From the NCBI GenBank assembly GCA_964467255.1, contig CAYXPR010000001.1:1-64000 (forward strand): a DNA stretch of 64,000 nucleotides. The letters are read 5' to 3'. The stretch comes from CAYXPR01 sp964467255. GTDB taxonomy: Bacteria > Pseudomonadota > Alphaproteobacteria > Rickettsiales > RGZB01. This document shows, piece after piece, positions 14,417 to 24,030 of this stretch (positions are counted from its first letter, which is position 1; each line of letters opens with the position of its first letter). The position numbers and the translations under genes are program-made. Below the pieces are notes generated by a model. The model was not told where the DNA came from, did not search any database, and saw only the letters and a program-made list of their open reading frames with translations.

Positions 14417-15190
14417 ATGAATTTTCTGGCAGTGATTGGCAGAGTATTCCTCGGGTTTTTGGAAGTGGTCGGCAGGCTTTCCATTTTCACGGGCAAGTCC
14501 GTGCGTTTTTCCGTGCTGCCGCCATTTTATTTCCGCCTTATTTTCCGTCAGATGATGGAAATGGGCTATTACTCGCTGCCGGTGGTAGGGCTAACGGCCA
14601 TTTTCACTGGTGCGGTGCTGGCGCTGCAAAGTTACACCGGATTTTCCCGCTTCAATGCGGAAAGCTCGATTGCCGCCGTGGTGGTGATTTCCATCACACG
14701 CGAACTAGGCCCGGTGCTGGCGGGCCTGATGGTGGCGGGCCGCGTGGGTGCGGCGATGGCGGCGGAAATCGGCACCATGCGCGTGACCGAGCAAATTGAT
14801 GCGCTCTCTACCCTCAACACCAACCCGTATAAATATCTAATCACCCCACGCCTGATTGCAGGCATTTTGATGCTGCCGTGCCTTGTGGCGGTGGCAGACA
14901 TTATCGGCGTGTTTGGCGGTTATCTTGTGAGCATTCACAAGTTGGGATTCAACCCCGCGACCTATCTTAAAACCACGTTTGATTTTGTGGAAACGAAAGA
15001 CGTTGTGTCCGGCTTGGTGAAAGCGGGTGTGTTTGGTTTCTTGATTGCGCTGATGGGCTGCTATCATGGTTTTAATTCCAAGGGCGGCGCACAGGGCGTG
15101 GGCCGTGCCACCACCAACGCGGTGGTGAGCGCTTCCATTCTTATCCTGCTGTTCAACTACATGATCACCGAACTCTTCTTTGCGAGATAG
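14417..15190 (+). CDS. mlaE: MlaE-type phospholipid ABC transporter permease
   Basis: MlaE proteins are inner-membrane permeases of the Mla system that moves phospholipids between the inner and outer membranes. The 257-residue chain has five or six membrane segments and the conserved block ELGPVLAGLMVAGRVGAA followed by EIGTMRVTEQIDAL. It directly abuts alr and overlaps or nearly overlaps the ATPase gene mlaF. No MlaD-type substrate-binding protein follows, although such a gene normally completes the transporter. Confidence 0.93.
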   Translation: MNFLAVIGRVFLGFLEVVGRLSIFTGKSVRFSVLPPFYFRLIFRQMMEMGYYSLPVVGLTAIFTGAVLALQSYTGFSRFNAESSIAAVVVISITRELGPVLAGLMVAGRVGAAMAAEIGTMRVTEQIDALSTLNTNPYKYLITPRLIAGILMLPCLVAVADIIGVFGGYLVSIHKLGFNPATYLKTTFDFVETKDVVSGLVKAGVFGFLIALMGCYHGFNSKGGAQGVGRATTNAVVSASILILLFNYMITELFFAR

Positions 15191-15194
15191 CGCC

Positions 15195-16013
15195 ATGCCG
15201 CCAAAAAAACCAGCCGCCGCTAAAACCGTTCGCCCCACGCTTCGCAAAAAGAAAATCGAAGTGCTGGGCATGCACAAGGCATTCGGCAGCAAAAAAGTGT
15301 TGAAAGGCGTGGATGTGGTGGTGGAAGAAGGCCAGTCGCTGGTGGTGATTGGTGGTTCCGGTTCCGGCAAATCCGTGCTGATTAAAAATATCATCGGGTT
15401 GATGGAGCCTGAAAGCGGCGTGATTAAAATCGACGGGCAGGACACCACGCATCTGTCCGAGCGCGAACGTAACAGCGTGATGCATAAATTCGGTTATCTG
15501 TTTCAGGGCGGTGCACTGTTCGACAGTTTGAAAATCTGGGAAAATATTGCTTTCGGGCTGATTCAAGGGCAGGGGATGGACCGCAAGGAAGCCAAGCAAA
15601 TTGCGCTCACCACGCTGCAATCCGTGGGCATGGATAAGGAAGTGGGCGAGCTCTATCCTTCCGAGCTTTCCGGCGGCATGCAGAAGCGTGTGTCTCTCGC
15701 CCGCGCCATTGCCACGCGTCCGCAGATTATCTTCTTCGATGAACCGACCACGGGCCTTGACCCCATCATGGCAGACGTCATTAACGAGCTGATTGTGAAG
15801 TGCTCGAAAGAACTTGGTGCCACCACCATCACCATCACGCATGATATGTCGTCTGTGCGGAAAATCGCGGACAAGGTCGCGATGCTGTATGAAGGCCGCA
15901 TCATCTGGGAAGGCACCAAGCAGCAGATGGAAAAAAGCGGCAACCCATATGTGGAACAATTCATCCATGGCCGCTCAGTGGGCCCGATTGAGATTAAACT
16001 ACAGGATCATTAA
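15195..16013 (+). CDS. mlaF: MlaF-type phospholipid ABC transporter ATPase
   Basis: This is the ATP-binding subunit that pairs with MlaE. Walker A is GGSGSGKS, the signature LSGGMQKR, Walker B IIFFDEPTTGLDP, and the switch histidine lies in TITHDM. A Lys/Ala/Pro-rich stretch of about 20 residues precedes the ABC domain. I favour the ATG at 15195; an ATG at 15180 inside mlaE would add five residues. radA follows after 49 bases. Confidence 0.93.
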   Translation: MPPKKPAAAKTVRPTLRKKKIEVLGMHKAFGSKKVLKGVDVVVEEGQSLVVIGGSGSGKSVLIKNIIGLMEPESGVIKIDGQDTTHLSERERNSVMHKFGYLFQGGALFDSLKIWENIAFGLIQGQGMDRKEAKQIALTTLQSVGMDKEVGELYPSELSGGMQKRVSLARAIATRPQIIFFDEPTTGLDPIMADVINELIVKCSKELGATTITITHDMSSVRKIADKVAMLYEGRIIWEGTKQQMEKSGNPYVEQFIHGRSVGPIEIKLQDH

Positions 16014-16062
16014 TCCTGCCTTGTAAGCCCGCGCTTCTATGTGGCGCGATTGAGGGGAGTTG

Positions 16063-17427
16063 ATGGCTAAAGCGGCATCAAATTACGTGTGTCAGGAATG
16101 CGGCGCTGTTCACAGCAAGTGGGCAGGGCAATGCACGGCCTGCAACGCATGGAACAGCATTGTGGAAGAACCTTTTGCCAATGCCAAAGCCTTCACCCGC
16201 GCCAAGCCGCAAAAATCCGGTAGCAAAATTGAATTTGATTCACTGGTCGGTAAAGCCGACACCACGCCACGTATCGGCACCGGCATCGCCGAGATGGATA
16301 GGGTGCTGGGCGGCGGCCTCGTGCGTGGCTCTGCCATTTTAATCGGCGGCGACCCCGGTATTGGTAAATCCACATTGTTGCTGCAACTGGTCACAGGCCT
16401 TGCGGCGGCGGGGCTTAAAACGGCGTATATCACAGGCGAAGAATCCACCTCGCAGGTGCGGCTTCGTGCCGAACGTTTGGGAGTGAAAGCGCCCGACGTG
16501 AAGCTTGCCACGGCGACGTCGGTTTCCGACATTCTCGCCACCTTTGCCACCGGCACACCGGATGTAATGATTATCGATTCCATCCAGACGATGTTTTTAG
16601 ATAGTGTGGAGTCAGCTCCCGGCACCGTCACGCAGGTGCGGGCTAGCGCGCACGAACTTATCACGCTGGCCAAACATTCCGGCACGGCGATTTTCCTCGT
16701 TGGGCATGTGACGAAGGACGGGCAGATTGCGGGCCCCCGTGTGCTGGAACACATGGTGGATACGGTGCTCTATTTCGAAGGTGAGCGCGGTCATGCCTTC
16801 CGCATTTTGCGTTCGGTGAAGAACCGTTTTGGGCCTGCCAATGAAATCGGCGTATTTGAAATGACCGATAAAGGCCTGCAGGAAGTATCAAACCCCTCTG
16901 AGCTGTTTATTTCCGGCAAGGCGGGCGAGGTGAGCGGCTCGGTAATTTTCGCTGGGCTTGAGGGTAGCCGCCCCGTGCTGGTGGAGGTTCAGGCGCTGGT
17001 TGCCCCGAGCCAGATGGCGACCCCGCGCCGCGCCGTGGTGGGGTGGGATGCCAACCGCTTGGCTATGATTTTAGCTGTGCTTTCGGCCCGCTGCGGCATG
17101 CAACTGGGCGATAAAGAGGTATATTTGAACATTGCAGGGGGTCTGAGGATTACCGAGCCAGCGGCGGATATGGCGGTGGCGGCAGCCATTGTTTCCGCTC
17201 TTTCCGGCATCCCCATGCCGGCCAAAACCGTGGTATTCGGCGAAGTAGGCCTTTCCGGGGAGGCCAGACCCGTGACCCAGAGCGGATTACGCCTGAAAGA
17301 GGCCCAAAAACTGGGCTTTACCCAAGGGTTTGTGCCCGAAGGCACGCAAAGCGCCAGCAAGGGCTTTATTTTAAAGGAAATTAAGTATATAAGGCAGCTC
17401 AGGAACCTCCTCGGCTCCGGGGAATAA
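16063..17427 (+). CDS. radA: DNA repair protein RadA
   Basis: RadA is a RecA/Lon-related helicase that processes branched recombination intermediates. The N-terminal four-cysteine zinc finger (CQECG...CTACN), Walker A GGDPGIGKST, the RadA-specific KNRFG motif and a C-terminal Lon-protease-like domain are all visible. Length is 454 residues. The ATG at 16063 has a GAGGGGA ribosome site at 16052-16058. It belongs to the conserved alphaproteobacterial string radA-cvpA-purF. Confidence 0.97.
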   Translation: MAKAASNYVCQECGAVHSKWAGQCTACNAWNSIVEEPFANAKAFTRAKPQKSGSKIEFDSLVGKADTTPRIGTGIAEMDRVLGGGLVRGSAILIGGDPGIGKSTLLLQLVTGLAAAGLKTAYITGEESTSQVRLRAERLGVKAPDVKLATATSVSDILATFATGTPDVMIIDSIQTMFLDSVESAPGTVTQVRASAHELITLAKHSGTAIFLVGHVTKDGQIAGPRVLEHMVDTVLYFEGERGHAFRILRSVKNRFGPANEIGVFEMTDKGLQEVSNPSELFISGKAGEVSGSVIFAGLEGSRPVLVEVQALVAPSQMATPRRAVVGWDANRLAMILAVLSARCGMQLGDKEVYLNIAGGLRITEPAADMAVAAAIVSALSGIPMPAKTVVFGEVGLSGEARPVTQSGLRLKEAQKLGFTQGFVPEGTQSASKGFILKEIKYIRQLRNLLGSGE

Positions 17428-17437
17428 AGGGGGAAAC

Positions 17438-18049
17438 GTGCTGACAGAATTTGACGTACTTGTCACCATCGTGGTGTTGCTGTCGTCCATGATTGGTTTC
17501 TTGCGTGGCATCATCAAGGAAGCATTTTCTATTCTTGGCTGGTTTGGCGCTGCCCTTATTACCTTTTTCATGTTTCCGTATGTGGCGGAAATCATGGATG
17601 AATATTTCAAAAGTATCTTCATCGTTAACATCGTTTCCATCATCGTGGTGTTCCTCGTGGTGCTGGCGGTGGTTTCCATTTTCGGTGCGCTGCTGCTCGA
17701 TAATTTGCGCGAAGTGCGCTCTGGGCCGATAGACCGCACCTTCGGCACGGCTTTCGGCCTCGCCCGCGGCTTGCTGCTGGTTTCGGCACTGCACTTTTTG
17801 GTGATTACACTGCACAATAAAGAAGAGCCGCCCAAATGGCTGGAAGAAGGTGAAACCTACAAGCTGACCGAGTGGGGTGGCAAAAAAATCCATGCCAAGG
17901 CAAAAGAATATGTCGATCATCTGCAGGTGGATGAAGATGATGATGAAAAAAGCGTCACGGAATCTGTGACCGAAGCTTTGAAAGAAAAACGTACGCCAAA
18001 GAAAATAAAACTGCCGGAGCGTTTGCCGGACGCCGATGAGGAAGAATAA
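17438..18049 (+). CDS. cvpA: CvpA family membrane protein
   Basis: A 203-residue inner-membrane protein with three or four hydrophobic segments in its first 130 residues (FLRGIIKEAFSILGWFGA is the typical CvpA block), then a charged cytoplasmic tail ending in an Asp/Glu/Lys-rich stretch. CvpA homologues affect colicin V production and envelope robustness; the molecular role is not settled. It uses a GTG start with an AAGGGGG ribosome site, and lies between radA and purF as in many proteobacteria. Confidence 0.92.
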   Translation: MLTEFDVLVTIVVLLSSMIGFLRGIIKEAFSILGWFGAALITFFMFPYVAEIMDEYFKSIFIVNIVSIIVVFLVVLAVVSIFGALLLDNLREVRSGPIDRTFGTAFGLARGLLLVSALHFLVITLHNKEEPPKWLEEGETYKLTEWGGKKIHAKAKEYVDHLQVDEDDDEKSVTESVTEALKEKRTPKKIKLPERLPDADEEE

Positions 18050-18051
18050 TC

Positions 18052-19536
18052 ATGATGCCTGAAGACATTTGCCTTCACCCGTTTGAAGATGACCGCCTGC
18101 ACGAAGAGTGTGGTGTGTTCGGCATTATCGGCACGCAAGACGCTTCAGCACACACGGCACTGGGGCTACACGCGCTTCAGCATCGCGGGCAGGAGGCAGC
18201 CGGTGTGGTTTCCACCAACGGCAAGCAATTCTCTCAGCATATGGCGCTTGGTAAAGTGGGCGATAACTTCAACAATGAATCTGTCATCAAGCACCTTGAA
18301 GGTTATGCTGCCATTGGCCACGTGCGCTACTCCACCAGTGGCGAGAAAACCAACATCGCCAACATTCAGCCACTATTCGCTGAGCTCGACTTCGGCGGCT
18401 TTGCGTTGGCGCATAACGGCAACCTCACCAACGCAAAAACCCTAAAGAAAATCCTCGTGCGCCACGGCAGCATTTTCCGCACCACGATGGATACGGAAGT
18501 GATGCTGCACTTGATTGCCTTAAGCGAAGGCGAAACGATTGTGGATTGCCTGATTGATACGCTGCGTCAGGTGGAAGGCGCTTACTCGCTGGTGGCGCTG
18601 ACGCGCGATGCCGTTATTGGTGCGCGCGACCCCCTAGGTGTGCGCCCCTTAGTGCTTGGCAAACTGGGCAACGCCCACGTGCTTGCATCTGAAACCTGTG
18701 CGCTTGATATTATCGGTGCACAGTTCGTGCGCGACATTGAAGCGGGTGAAATCGTTATCATCTCGGAAGACAGTATTCAGAGTATTCACCCGTTCAAAAA
18801 GAAAAAAGAACGCTTCTGCATTTTTGAGTATGTATATTTCGCGCGGCCAGACAGCCGCATTCAGGGCCGCGAAGTGTATCACATGCGTAAAGCCATGGGC
18901 CGCCAGTTGGCGGTGGAAAGTAAAGTGCCAGCGGATGTGGTGGTGCCAGTGCCGGATTCCGGCGTGCCTGCCGCACTCGGTTTTGCCGAAAAATCGGGCA
19001 TTCCATTTGAGCTCGGCATCATCCGCAACCACTATGTGGGCCGTACCTTTATTGAGCCGACTGAGCAAGTGCGCCATTTCGGTGTGCGCCTGAAGCACAA
19101 CGCCAATCCGGCGGTGATTAGCGGCAAGCGCGTCATTTTGATTGATGACAGTATCGTGCGCGGCACCACGTCAAAAAAGATTGTGCAAATGGTGCGTGAT
19201 GCGGGTGCAAAAGAAGTGCATATGCGCATTTCCAGCCCGCCGACGACGCACTCGTGCTTCTATGGTGTGGATACGCCGAGCCAAGACAAACTCCTCGCGC
19301 ACCGCATGAGCATTAAAGAGATGGCTGATTTTATCGGCGTCGAAAGCCTTGCATTTCTTGAGGTAGATGGCCTCTATAAAGCCGTGGGCGAAGTGAAGCG
19401 CAATAAAGATATGCCGCAATTCTGTGACGCATGCTTCACGGGTGATTATCCGATTGCGATTACGGATAATGAAGGCGCGCCGCAGTCTCTGCCGCTGCTG
19501 GAGCAAGCCGCCAAAACCAAGACCAAAAAGCGTTAA
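18052..19536 (+). CDS. purF: Amidophosphoribosyltransferase PurF
   Basis: PurF makes 5-phosphoribosylamine from PRPP and glutamine, the committed step of purine synthesis. After a short propeptide the nucleophile cysteine appears in EECGVFGI near residue 21. HALQHRGQEAAG, HVRYSTSG and the PRPP loop VILIDDSIVRGTT are clear. Cysteines in RFCIFEY, HSCFYG and CDACFTG match the ligand positions of the iron-sulfur-containing Bacillus-type enzyme. The C-terminus ends in a short Lys-rich tail. It starts two bases after cvpA. Confidence 0.97.
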   Translation: MMPEDICLHPFEDDRLHEECGVFGIIGTQDASAHTALGLHALQHRGQEAAGVVSTNGKQFSQHMALGKVGDNFNNESVIKHLEGYAAIGHVRYSTSGEKTNIANIQPLFAELDFGGFALAHNGNLTNAKTLKKILVRHGSIFRTTMDTEVMLHLIALSEGETIVDCLIDTLRQVEGAYSLVALTRDAVIGARDPLGVRPLVLGKLGNAHVLASETCALDIIGAQFVRDIEAGEIVIISEDSIQSIHPFKKKKERFCIFEYVYFARPDSRIQGREVYHMRKAMGRQLAVESKVPADVVVPVPDSGVPAALGFAEKSGIPFELGIIRNHYVGRTFIEPTEQVRHFGVRLKHNANPAVISGKRVILIDDSIVRGTTSKKIVQMVRDAGAKEVHMRISSPPTTHSCFYGVDTPSQDKLLAHRMSIKEMADFIGVESLAFLEVDGLYKAVGEVKRNKDMPQFCDACFTGDYPIAITDNEGAPQSLPLLEQAAKTKTKKR

Positions 19537-19549
19537 TCGGGATATATTC

Positions 19550-20263
19550 ATGGTAGCCAAAGTTTCTTCACTTGCGGGGCGTGTGGCGCTTGTAACAGGC
19601 GCATCGCGCGGCATTGGTGCCGCCGCAGCCAAGCGTTTGGCAGGTGCGGGCGCACATGTGGTGCTGGTGGCGCGCACGGTAGGTGGCCTTGAAGAGGTGG
19701 ATGATGCCATTCAGCAGCAGGGCGGCAAAGCCACGCTGGTGCCGATGGATTTAAAAGATTTCAAAAAAATTGATGGGCTGGCGATGGAAGTCGTAAAGCG
19801 TTTCGGAAAACTGGATATTCTGGTTGGTAATGCGGCGATGCTTGGCGGCCTTCGCCCGATGACGCATTTCACTGACAGCATCTGGCAGAAGGTGATGGAC
19901 GTAAACCTCCACGCTAATTTTTACCTCCTGCGCGCGTTTGACGGCTTGCTGCATAAGTCAGACGCAGGCCGCGCGATGTTCGTGACCTCTGGCGTTACCG
20001 AAGGTGTGCACCCCTTCTGGGGTCCCTATGCCGTATCAAAATCCGCACTCGAGGTGATGGTGAAAACCTATGCGGCTGAAAATGAAAAAAGCAGCGTGCG
20101 CGCCAATCTGATCGACCCCGGTGTGATTGCCACCAACATGCGCGCCGAAGCCATGCCGGGCGAAGACCCGAAAAAGCTTCCTAAGCCTGAAACGGTGGCG
20201 GATATTTTCGTGAAGCTCGCCCGGCCCTCGCTAAAAGCAACGGGCAAAGTATTCCACGCGTAA
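19550..20263 (+). CDS. Short-chain dehydrogenase/reductase
   Basis: A 237-residue NAD(P)-dependent SDR. The nucleotide-binding TGASRGIG, the VGNAAML counterpart of the NNAG motif, the catalytic serine in TSG and the YxxxK pair in YAVSK are present. The substrate cannot be told from sequence. Short-chain dehydrogenases commonly follow purF in alphaproteobacteria. The ATG at 19550 lies 13 bases after purF; the frame extends back into purF but only as overlap. It converges with the AsmA gene nine bases away. Confidence 0.9.
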   Translation: MVAKVSSLAGRVALVTGASRGIGAAAAKRLAGAGAHVVLVARTVGGLEEVDDAIQQQGGKATLVPMDLKDFKKIDGLAMEVVKRFGKLDILVGNAAMLGGLRPMTHFTDSIWQKVMDVNLHANFYLLRAFDGLLHKSDAGRAMFVTSGVTEGVHPFWGPYAVSKSALEVMVKTYAAENEKSSVRANLIDPGVIATNMRAEAMPGEDPKKLPKPETVADIFVKLARPSLKATGKVFHA

Positions 20264-20272
20264 TTAAACAGA

Positions 20273-22396
20273 TTACTCTGCGGCCGGATTGCCTTCGGGC
20301 GCGCGGCGCTCCTGCGTGGCAGGTGCTGTGCCTTCAGTAGCGGCAGGCGCCTCTGGTGCTGTGGCATCAGGCTCGGTTTTCTTGGCGCCACCAAGACCGG
20401 GGATACCACCCATCAGGTTGTTCAGCATGCCGCCCACATCACCCTTCACGCCTTTGCGCAGATTGATGAGATCGTCTTTCACGGCTTCAATTTTTTCCGC
20501 AGGGCTTAAGTTTTCATCGAGCGCCTTAATCTGCAGGCCATCGGTCAGCAGGCGTTTGGTGTCTGGCGCAATTTGTGGATTATTTAGGTTGCCCTGAATC
20601 ACCACCGGCACTTTAAAGCCAATGGAGGTATTCTCTAAACCTACATCTGCTTTCGGTGTCAGGCGATATTTAATCAGGTTCTTGGCAAGATTCACTTCGC
20701 CTTCACCCGTGACCGTGCCTACCGGAGATTTCAGCAGCAGGTCGTTGTTATACAGCACGCCGCTTTTGAGCGTGAAGGTGGCGGTCATGTCGCTCACATC
20801 GGTCACTGCATCGGTGCTGAACAAATTACCCAGCGTGGCACTGGCGCTGCCAAGCGTGTTGATGGTGTTTACGATGTTCATCAGGTTGATGCCTTTATAT
20901 TTGCCGCCAGAAAGGTGTACGTTGCCTTGGCCATCGAGGTTGTTCACAATCTCGGCCTGCGAGCGGCCGATACCCGCCACGGCGATATTCAAATCGCCTT
21001 TGCCTTCAATGCGGTCAGTATAGCCAAAGTCTTGCAGGAACTGCCCGATATTCACGCCCTCAAGCGCAAGGCTATGCTCCACTGCGGGCATTGTGCCGCG
21101 GCCATCCAGCACCAGCTGGGCTTTGCCCTTGCCGTCATACAGGCTGGCTTCTTTCAGTGTGGCAGTCAGCTTGCCGCCGCTAGACAGCACGCTGATGGCA
21201 GTGTTGTTAATGTGCGTTTGTGGCAGAATAATTTTGCCGATGGTTGCTTGGATATCAGCATCCACGGCGCTAAGGCTGCCCAGTGCAATCGCCTCATTGC
21301 TGAAGAGTTCCTTCTTGGGTTCAGCAGGCGTGGCAGCAGCTTCGGTGGCGGGCGCTGCTTCCTTGGTGCTCATGTAAGGGCGCACATCCAGCTCTGCGAT
21401 GCTTAGGGCTGCTTTAATGTTAGGCACTTTGCCATCCAGCGCCGCAGTGATACCGCCCGATGCTTTAATCTGGTCGAAGGTGATATCGAGATTATCCATC
21501 ACGATTTTTTTATTTTTCATCACCAGCGGAGTGCTCAGCTTCAGGCTGCTGTCTTTGCTGCCGGGGGCAGGGGTGCTGCCTGTGAGCGCAAGGGTTTTGT
21601 GCAGCGAAGACATGTCAAAGGTTAGCTTACCTTCTGCCGCAGGAACCTCCGCAAGGTGCACAGAGCCATCATATTCAGCTTCAAGCGATGCCAGTGCTAC
21701 TTTAGCGCTTAAGTTAAAGGGCTCTTTTGCCATGAGCTTAGCGGGGTTATCGAGTGTGGTGGAAAAGTCCACATTCTGCCCATCGAGCGCCATCGCGCCG
21801 CTGGCTTTTAGCGTATCATCAAGCGAGCGTGCGGCCACTTCCAGATTCAGGGCAGAAACCGTGTGTTTGTCACCTGTTTCTAAGTTCAGATAATTCACGG
21901 CGCCGTTTACGACTTTGAGTTTAGAGAATACGACTGCGGCCGCGTCAAAAGATGAAGGCTCTGTGCTGGTATCTTCTGGCTTTTTTTCTTCAGAGCCGGT
22001 CATTTCCCAATTCGGCTTACCGGATTTATCGATTTCCAGATTAATCACCGGATTGATAAGGATAAAATCATCCAGCTCCACACGCTTGCTGAGTAGCGGC
22101 AGGAGTTTTAGGCCCACGGAAACCGAAGAAAGCTCTGCCATTTGTGGCATAGTGGCGCCTTCGGCATTGGAAAAGCTGATGTCAGTGGCCTTGAGTGCAA
22201 TGTCAGGGAACACAGAGAAAGAAATATCACCTTTAATATCCAGCTCGCGGCCCGTGGCGGCTTTTACAAATTCTTTAATGATGGGTTTGAATTTTTCGGG
22301 TGGGAACACGTAAGGAATCGCTGCAATAGCGCCGCCGAGCAGGAGGCCTACGACGATGAGCGTAATAAAAATGAATTTCAACAGAGAGCGAATCAT
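20273..22396 (-). CDS. AsmA family protein
   Basis: A 707-residue envelope protein with one N-terminal transmembrane helix (residues 7-30), an AsmA domain (GRELDIKGDISFSVFP near residue 50), a long repetitive beta-rich periplasmic body, and a second AsmA region around KGDLNIAVAGIGRS. AsmA-like proteins are thought to form bridge-like channels that move phospholipids to the outer membrane. The last 60 residues are low-complexity Ala/Pro/Glu. It is the last gene of the ntrY-to-AsmA transcription string and starts at the base following the HAD phosphatase stop codon. Confidence 0.9.
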   Translation of the reverse strand: MIRSLLKFIFITLIVVGLLLGGAIAAIPYVFPPEKFKPIIKEFVKAATGRELDIKGDISFSVFPDIALKATDISFSNAEGATMPQMAELSSVSVGLKLLPLLSKRVELDDFILINPVINLEIDKSGKPNWEMTGSEEKKPEDTSTEPSSFDAAAVVFSKLKVVNGAVNYLNLETGDKHTVSALNLEVAARSLDDTLKASGAMALDGQNVDFSTTLDNPAKLMAKEPFNLSAKVALASLEAEYDGSVHLAEVPAAEGKLTFDMSSLHKTLALTGSTPAPGSKDSSLKLSTPLVMKNKKIVMDNLDITFDQIKASGGITAALDGKVPNIKAALSIAELDVRPYMSTKEAAPATEAAATPAEPKKELFSNEAIALGSLSAVDADIQATIGKIILPQTHINNTAISVLSSGGKLTATLKEASLYDGKGKAQLVLDGRGTMPAVEHSLALEGVNIGQFLQDFGYTDRIEGKGDLNIAVAGIGRSQAEIVNNLDGQGNVHLSGGKYKGINLMNIVNTINTLGSASATLGNLFSTDAVTDVSDMTATFTLKSGVLYNNDLLLKSPVGTVTGEGEVNLAKNLIKYRLTPKADVGLENTSIGFKVPVVIQGNLNNPQIAPDTKRLLTDGLQIKALDENLSPAEKIEAVKDDLINLRKGVKGDVGGMLNNLMGGIPGLGGAKKTEPDATAPEAPAATEGTAPATQERRAPEGNPAAE

Positions 22397-23110
22397 TTAC
22401 AGGGTCTCCTTAATCAGCGAAAGAAGTTCAAGATGGGTTCTGGCCAGCGCCAGCTTATGTTCGTCAATTGGCCAGGCTTTTCTGTCGGCCTCTGAGATGT
22501 TTTCACCAAATAATATGGGTGTGCAGCCGGCATTGATAGCACATTGCACATCCGTAAAGCTATCGCCAATAAACCACACATGCTCGCCGGGGGCGATACC
22601 GCTACCTTCAAGCGCCATGTAAACCGGTGCGGGGTCTGGCTTGTCGGCCTTGGCGTCTGAGGCGCCGACCACTTTCTTAAAGTAAGGTCCCCAGCCCAGA
22701 TGCGTCACTTCCTGCCTTAAATATTCACCGGTTTTATTGCTCACCACGGCGATGTAAATATCGGTGCCGGAAAGATGCTGCAGCACGTTTTTGGCATCGG
22801 GCAGGTCTTTGATTTTATCGAGATGGCATTTCAGGAAGCTTTCAAAATAAATCTTTTTAGCTTTTTCCCAGTCTGCCCCGAAGATGCGCGGGAAGGAATC
22901 ACGCAGCGAATGGTGAATGCCTTCGCGGCCTTGTTTAACATCTTCAAACGGCCACGGCTCATGCCCCATGGCGGTAAACGTTTCATGCAGCGATTCATAG
23001 ATAATGTGCCACGTATCGGCGAGGGTGTTATCCCAATCAAACAGGATGGCGCGCGGGCGCGGCAGCGCCGGGCGCTTGGCATTTTTCTTTGCAGTGCTGG
23101 TGGCAGCCAT
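22397..23110 (-). CDS. HAD-superfamily phosphatase, phosphoglycolate phosphatase-like
   Basis: A 237-residue haloacid dehalogenase-type hydrolase. The nucleophile motif is ILFDWDNTLADT (DxD), with motif II VVSNKTG, the conserved lysine in KADKPDP, and motif IV GDSFTDVQCA. It resembles phosphoglycolate phosphatase Gph, but the substrate is uncertain. The first 20 residues are a Lys/Ala/Pro-rich extension before the fold. It directly abuts the D-amino acid aminotransferase gene upstream and the AsmA gene downstream. Confidence 0.88.
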   Translation of the reverse strand: MAATSTAKKNAKRPALPRPRAILFDWDNTLADTWHIIYESLHETFTAMGHEPWPFEDVKQGREGIHHSLRDSFPRIFGADWEKAKKIYFESFLKCHLDKIKDLPDAKNVLQHLSGTDIYIAVVSNKTGEYLRQEVTHLGWGPYFKKVVGASDAKADKPDPAPVYMALEGSGIAPGEHVWFIGDSFTDVQCAINAGCTPILFGENISEADRKAWPIDEHKLALARTHLELLSLIKETL

Positions 23111-24013
23111 TTACTTTCCCTTAGCCCGGTTTTTACGCACCTGTGTGCTAACATATTGCTGGTAAAGCTGCAATAACAGGCTTGCGGTTGCGCCGGGTTT
23201 TCCTGTGCCAATTTTCTTGCCATCAATCTGCGTAATAGGAATCACGCCTGCGGTGGTGCTGGTCATGAAGGCTTCTTTGGCGGCGAGTGCCTCTTTGAGC
23301 GAGAAAGGTTTTTCTACCACCTTCAGGCCTTTTTTACGTGCGAGTGCCAGCACGCTCTGGCGCGTAACGCCGCATAAAATATCGTTACCCACAGGGTAGG
23401 TTCGAATTGCACCGCTTTTATCGACGATATATGCGTTGGAGGATGCACCTTCGGTCACAATGCCGTTTTTTTCCACCAGCCACGCTTCTTTCGCGCCCGC
23501 TTCTGCGGCAGCCTGCTTTGCCAGAATGTTTGGCAGCAGTGAGATGGATTTAATATCACGGCGCGCCCAGCGTATGTCCGTAAGGCTGATAACCTTCACG
23601 CCCTGTGTGTATTCTTTCGGGTTATGTTTTTTCGGTGGGCTGACGGTAATAACCACCGAAGGCTTTACCGGTTTTTTAGGGAAGGGATGGTCGCGCTTTG
23701 CCACCCCGCGTGATACTTGCAGGTAAATAAACCCCTCGCTTAAGCGGTTGCGGCGGCACAGTTCCAGCGTTAGCGCCTCAAGCACTTGCAGCGGAGCGGG
23801 CAGGGCAATCTGTAATTCTTTTAACGAGCGTTTCAGGCGCGCGAAATGCGGTGTGCCATCAATCAGGCGGCCATTTTCCAGCGCGATGACTTCATACACG
23901 CCATCCGCAAATTGATAGCCACGGTCTTCAATGTGCACAAAGGCTTGACGGTGTGGCACAAAGCGGCCGTTGACATAGCTGATGCGCTGCTGGGTTTTTG
24001 CTTTCTTGGGCAT
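23111..24013 (-). CDS. dat: D-amino acid aminotransferase (class IV PLP enzyme)
   Basis: A 300-residue fold-type IV aminotransferase, probably transferring the amino group between D-alanine and 2-oxo acids. FVHIEDRGYQFADGVYEV, the PLP lysine region SISLLPNILAKQ (the conserved Lys lies in RDIKS), EGASSNAY and the phosphate-binding TSTTAGVIPI agree with D-amino acid rather than branched-chain enzymes. Branched-chain or aminodeoxychorismate activity cannot be excluded. In several alphaproteobacteria dat follows trkA, as here, 17 bases after it. Confidence 0.88.
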   Translation of the reverse strand: MPKKAKTQQRISYVNGRFVPHRQAFVHIEDRGYQFADGVYEVIALENGRLIDGTPHFARLKRSLKELQIALPAPLQVLEALTLELCRRNRLSEGFIYLQVSRGVAKRDHPFPKKPVKPSVVITVSPPKKHNPKEYTQGVKVISLTDIRWARRDIKSISLLPNILAKQAAAEAGAKEAWLVEKNGIVTEGASSNAYIVDKSGAIRTYPVGNDILCGVTRQSVLALARKKGLKVVEKPFSLKEALAAKEAFMTSTTAGVIPITQIDGKKIGTGKPGATASLLLQLYQQYVSTQVRKNRAKGK

Positions 24014-24030
24014 AGGGGCGTCCTAAGTGG

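Noticed and set aside
15165..15968. 267-codon open frame antisense to mlaF
   Set aside because: Composition is extremely His/Phe-rich, as expected for the antisense of a GC-biased gene, and mlaF is unambiguous.
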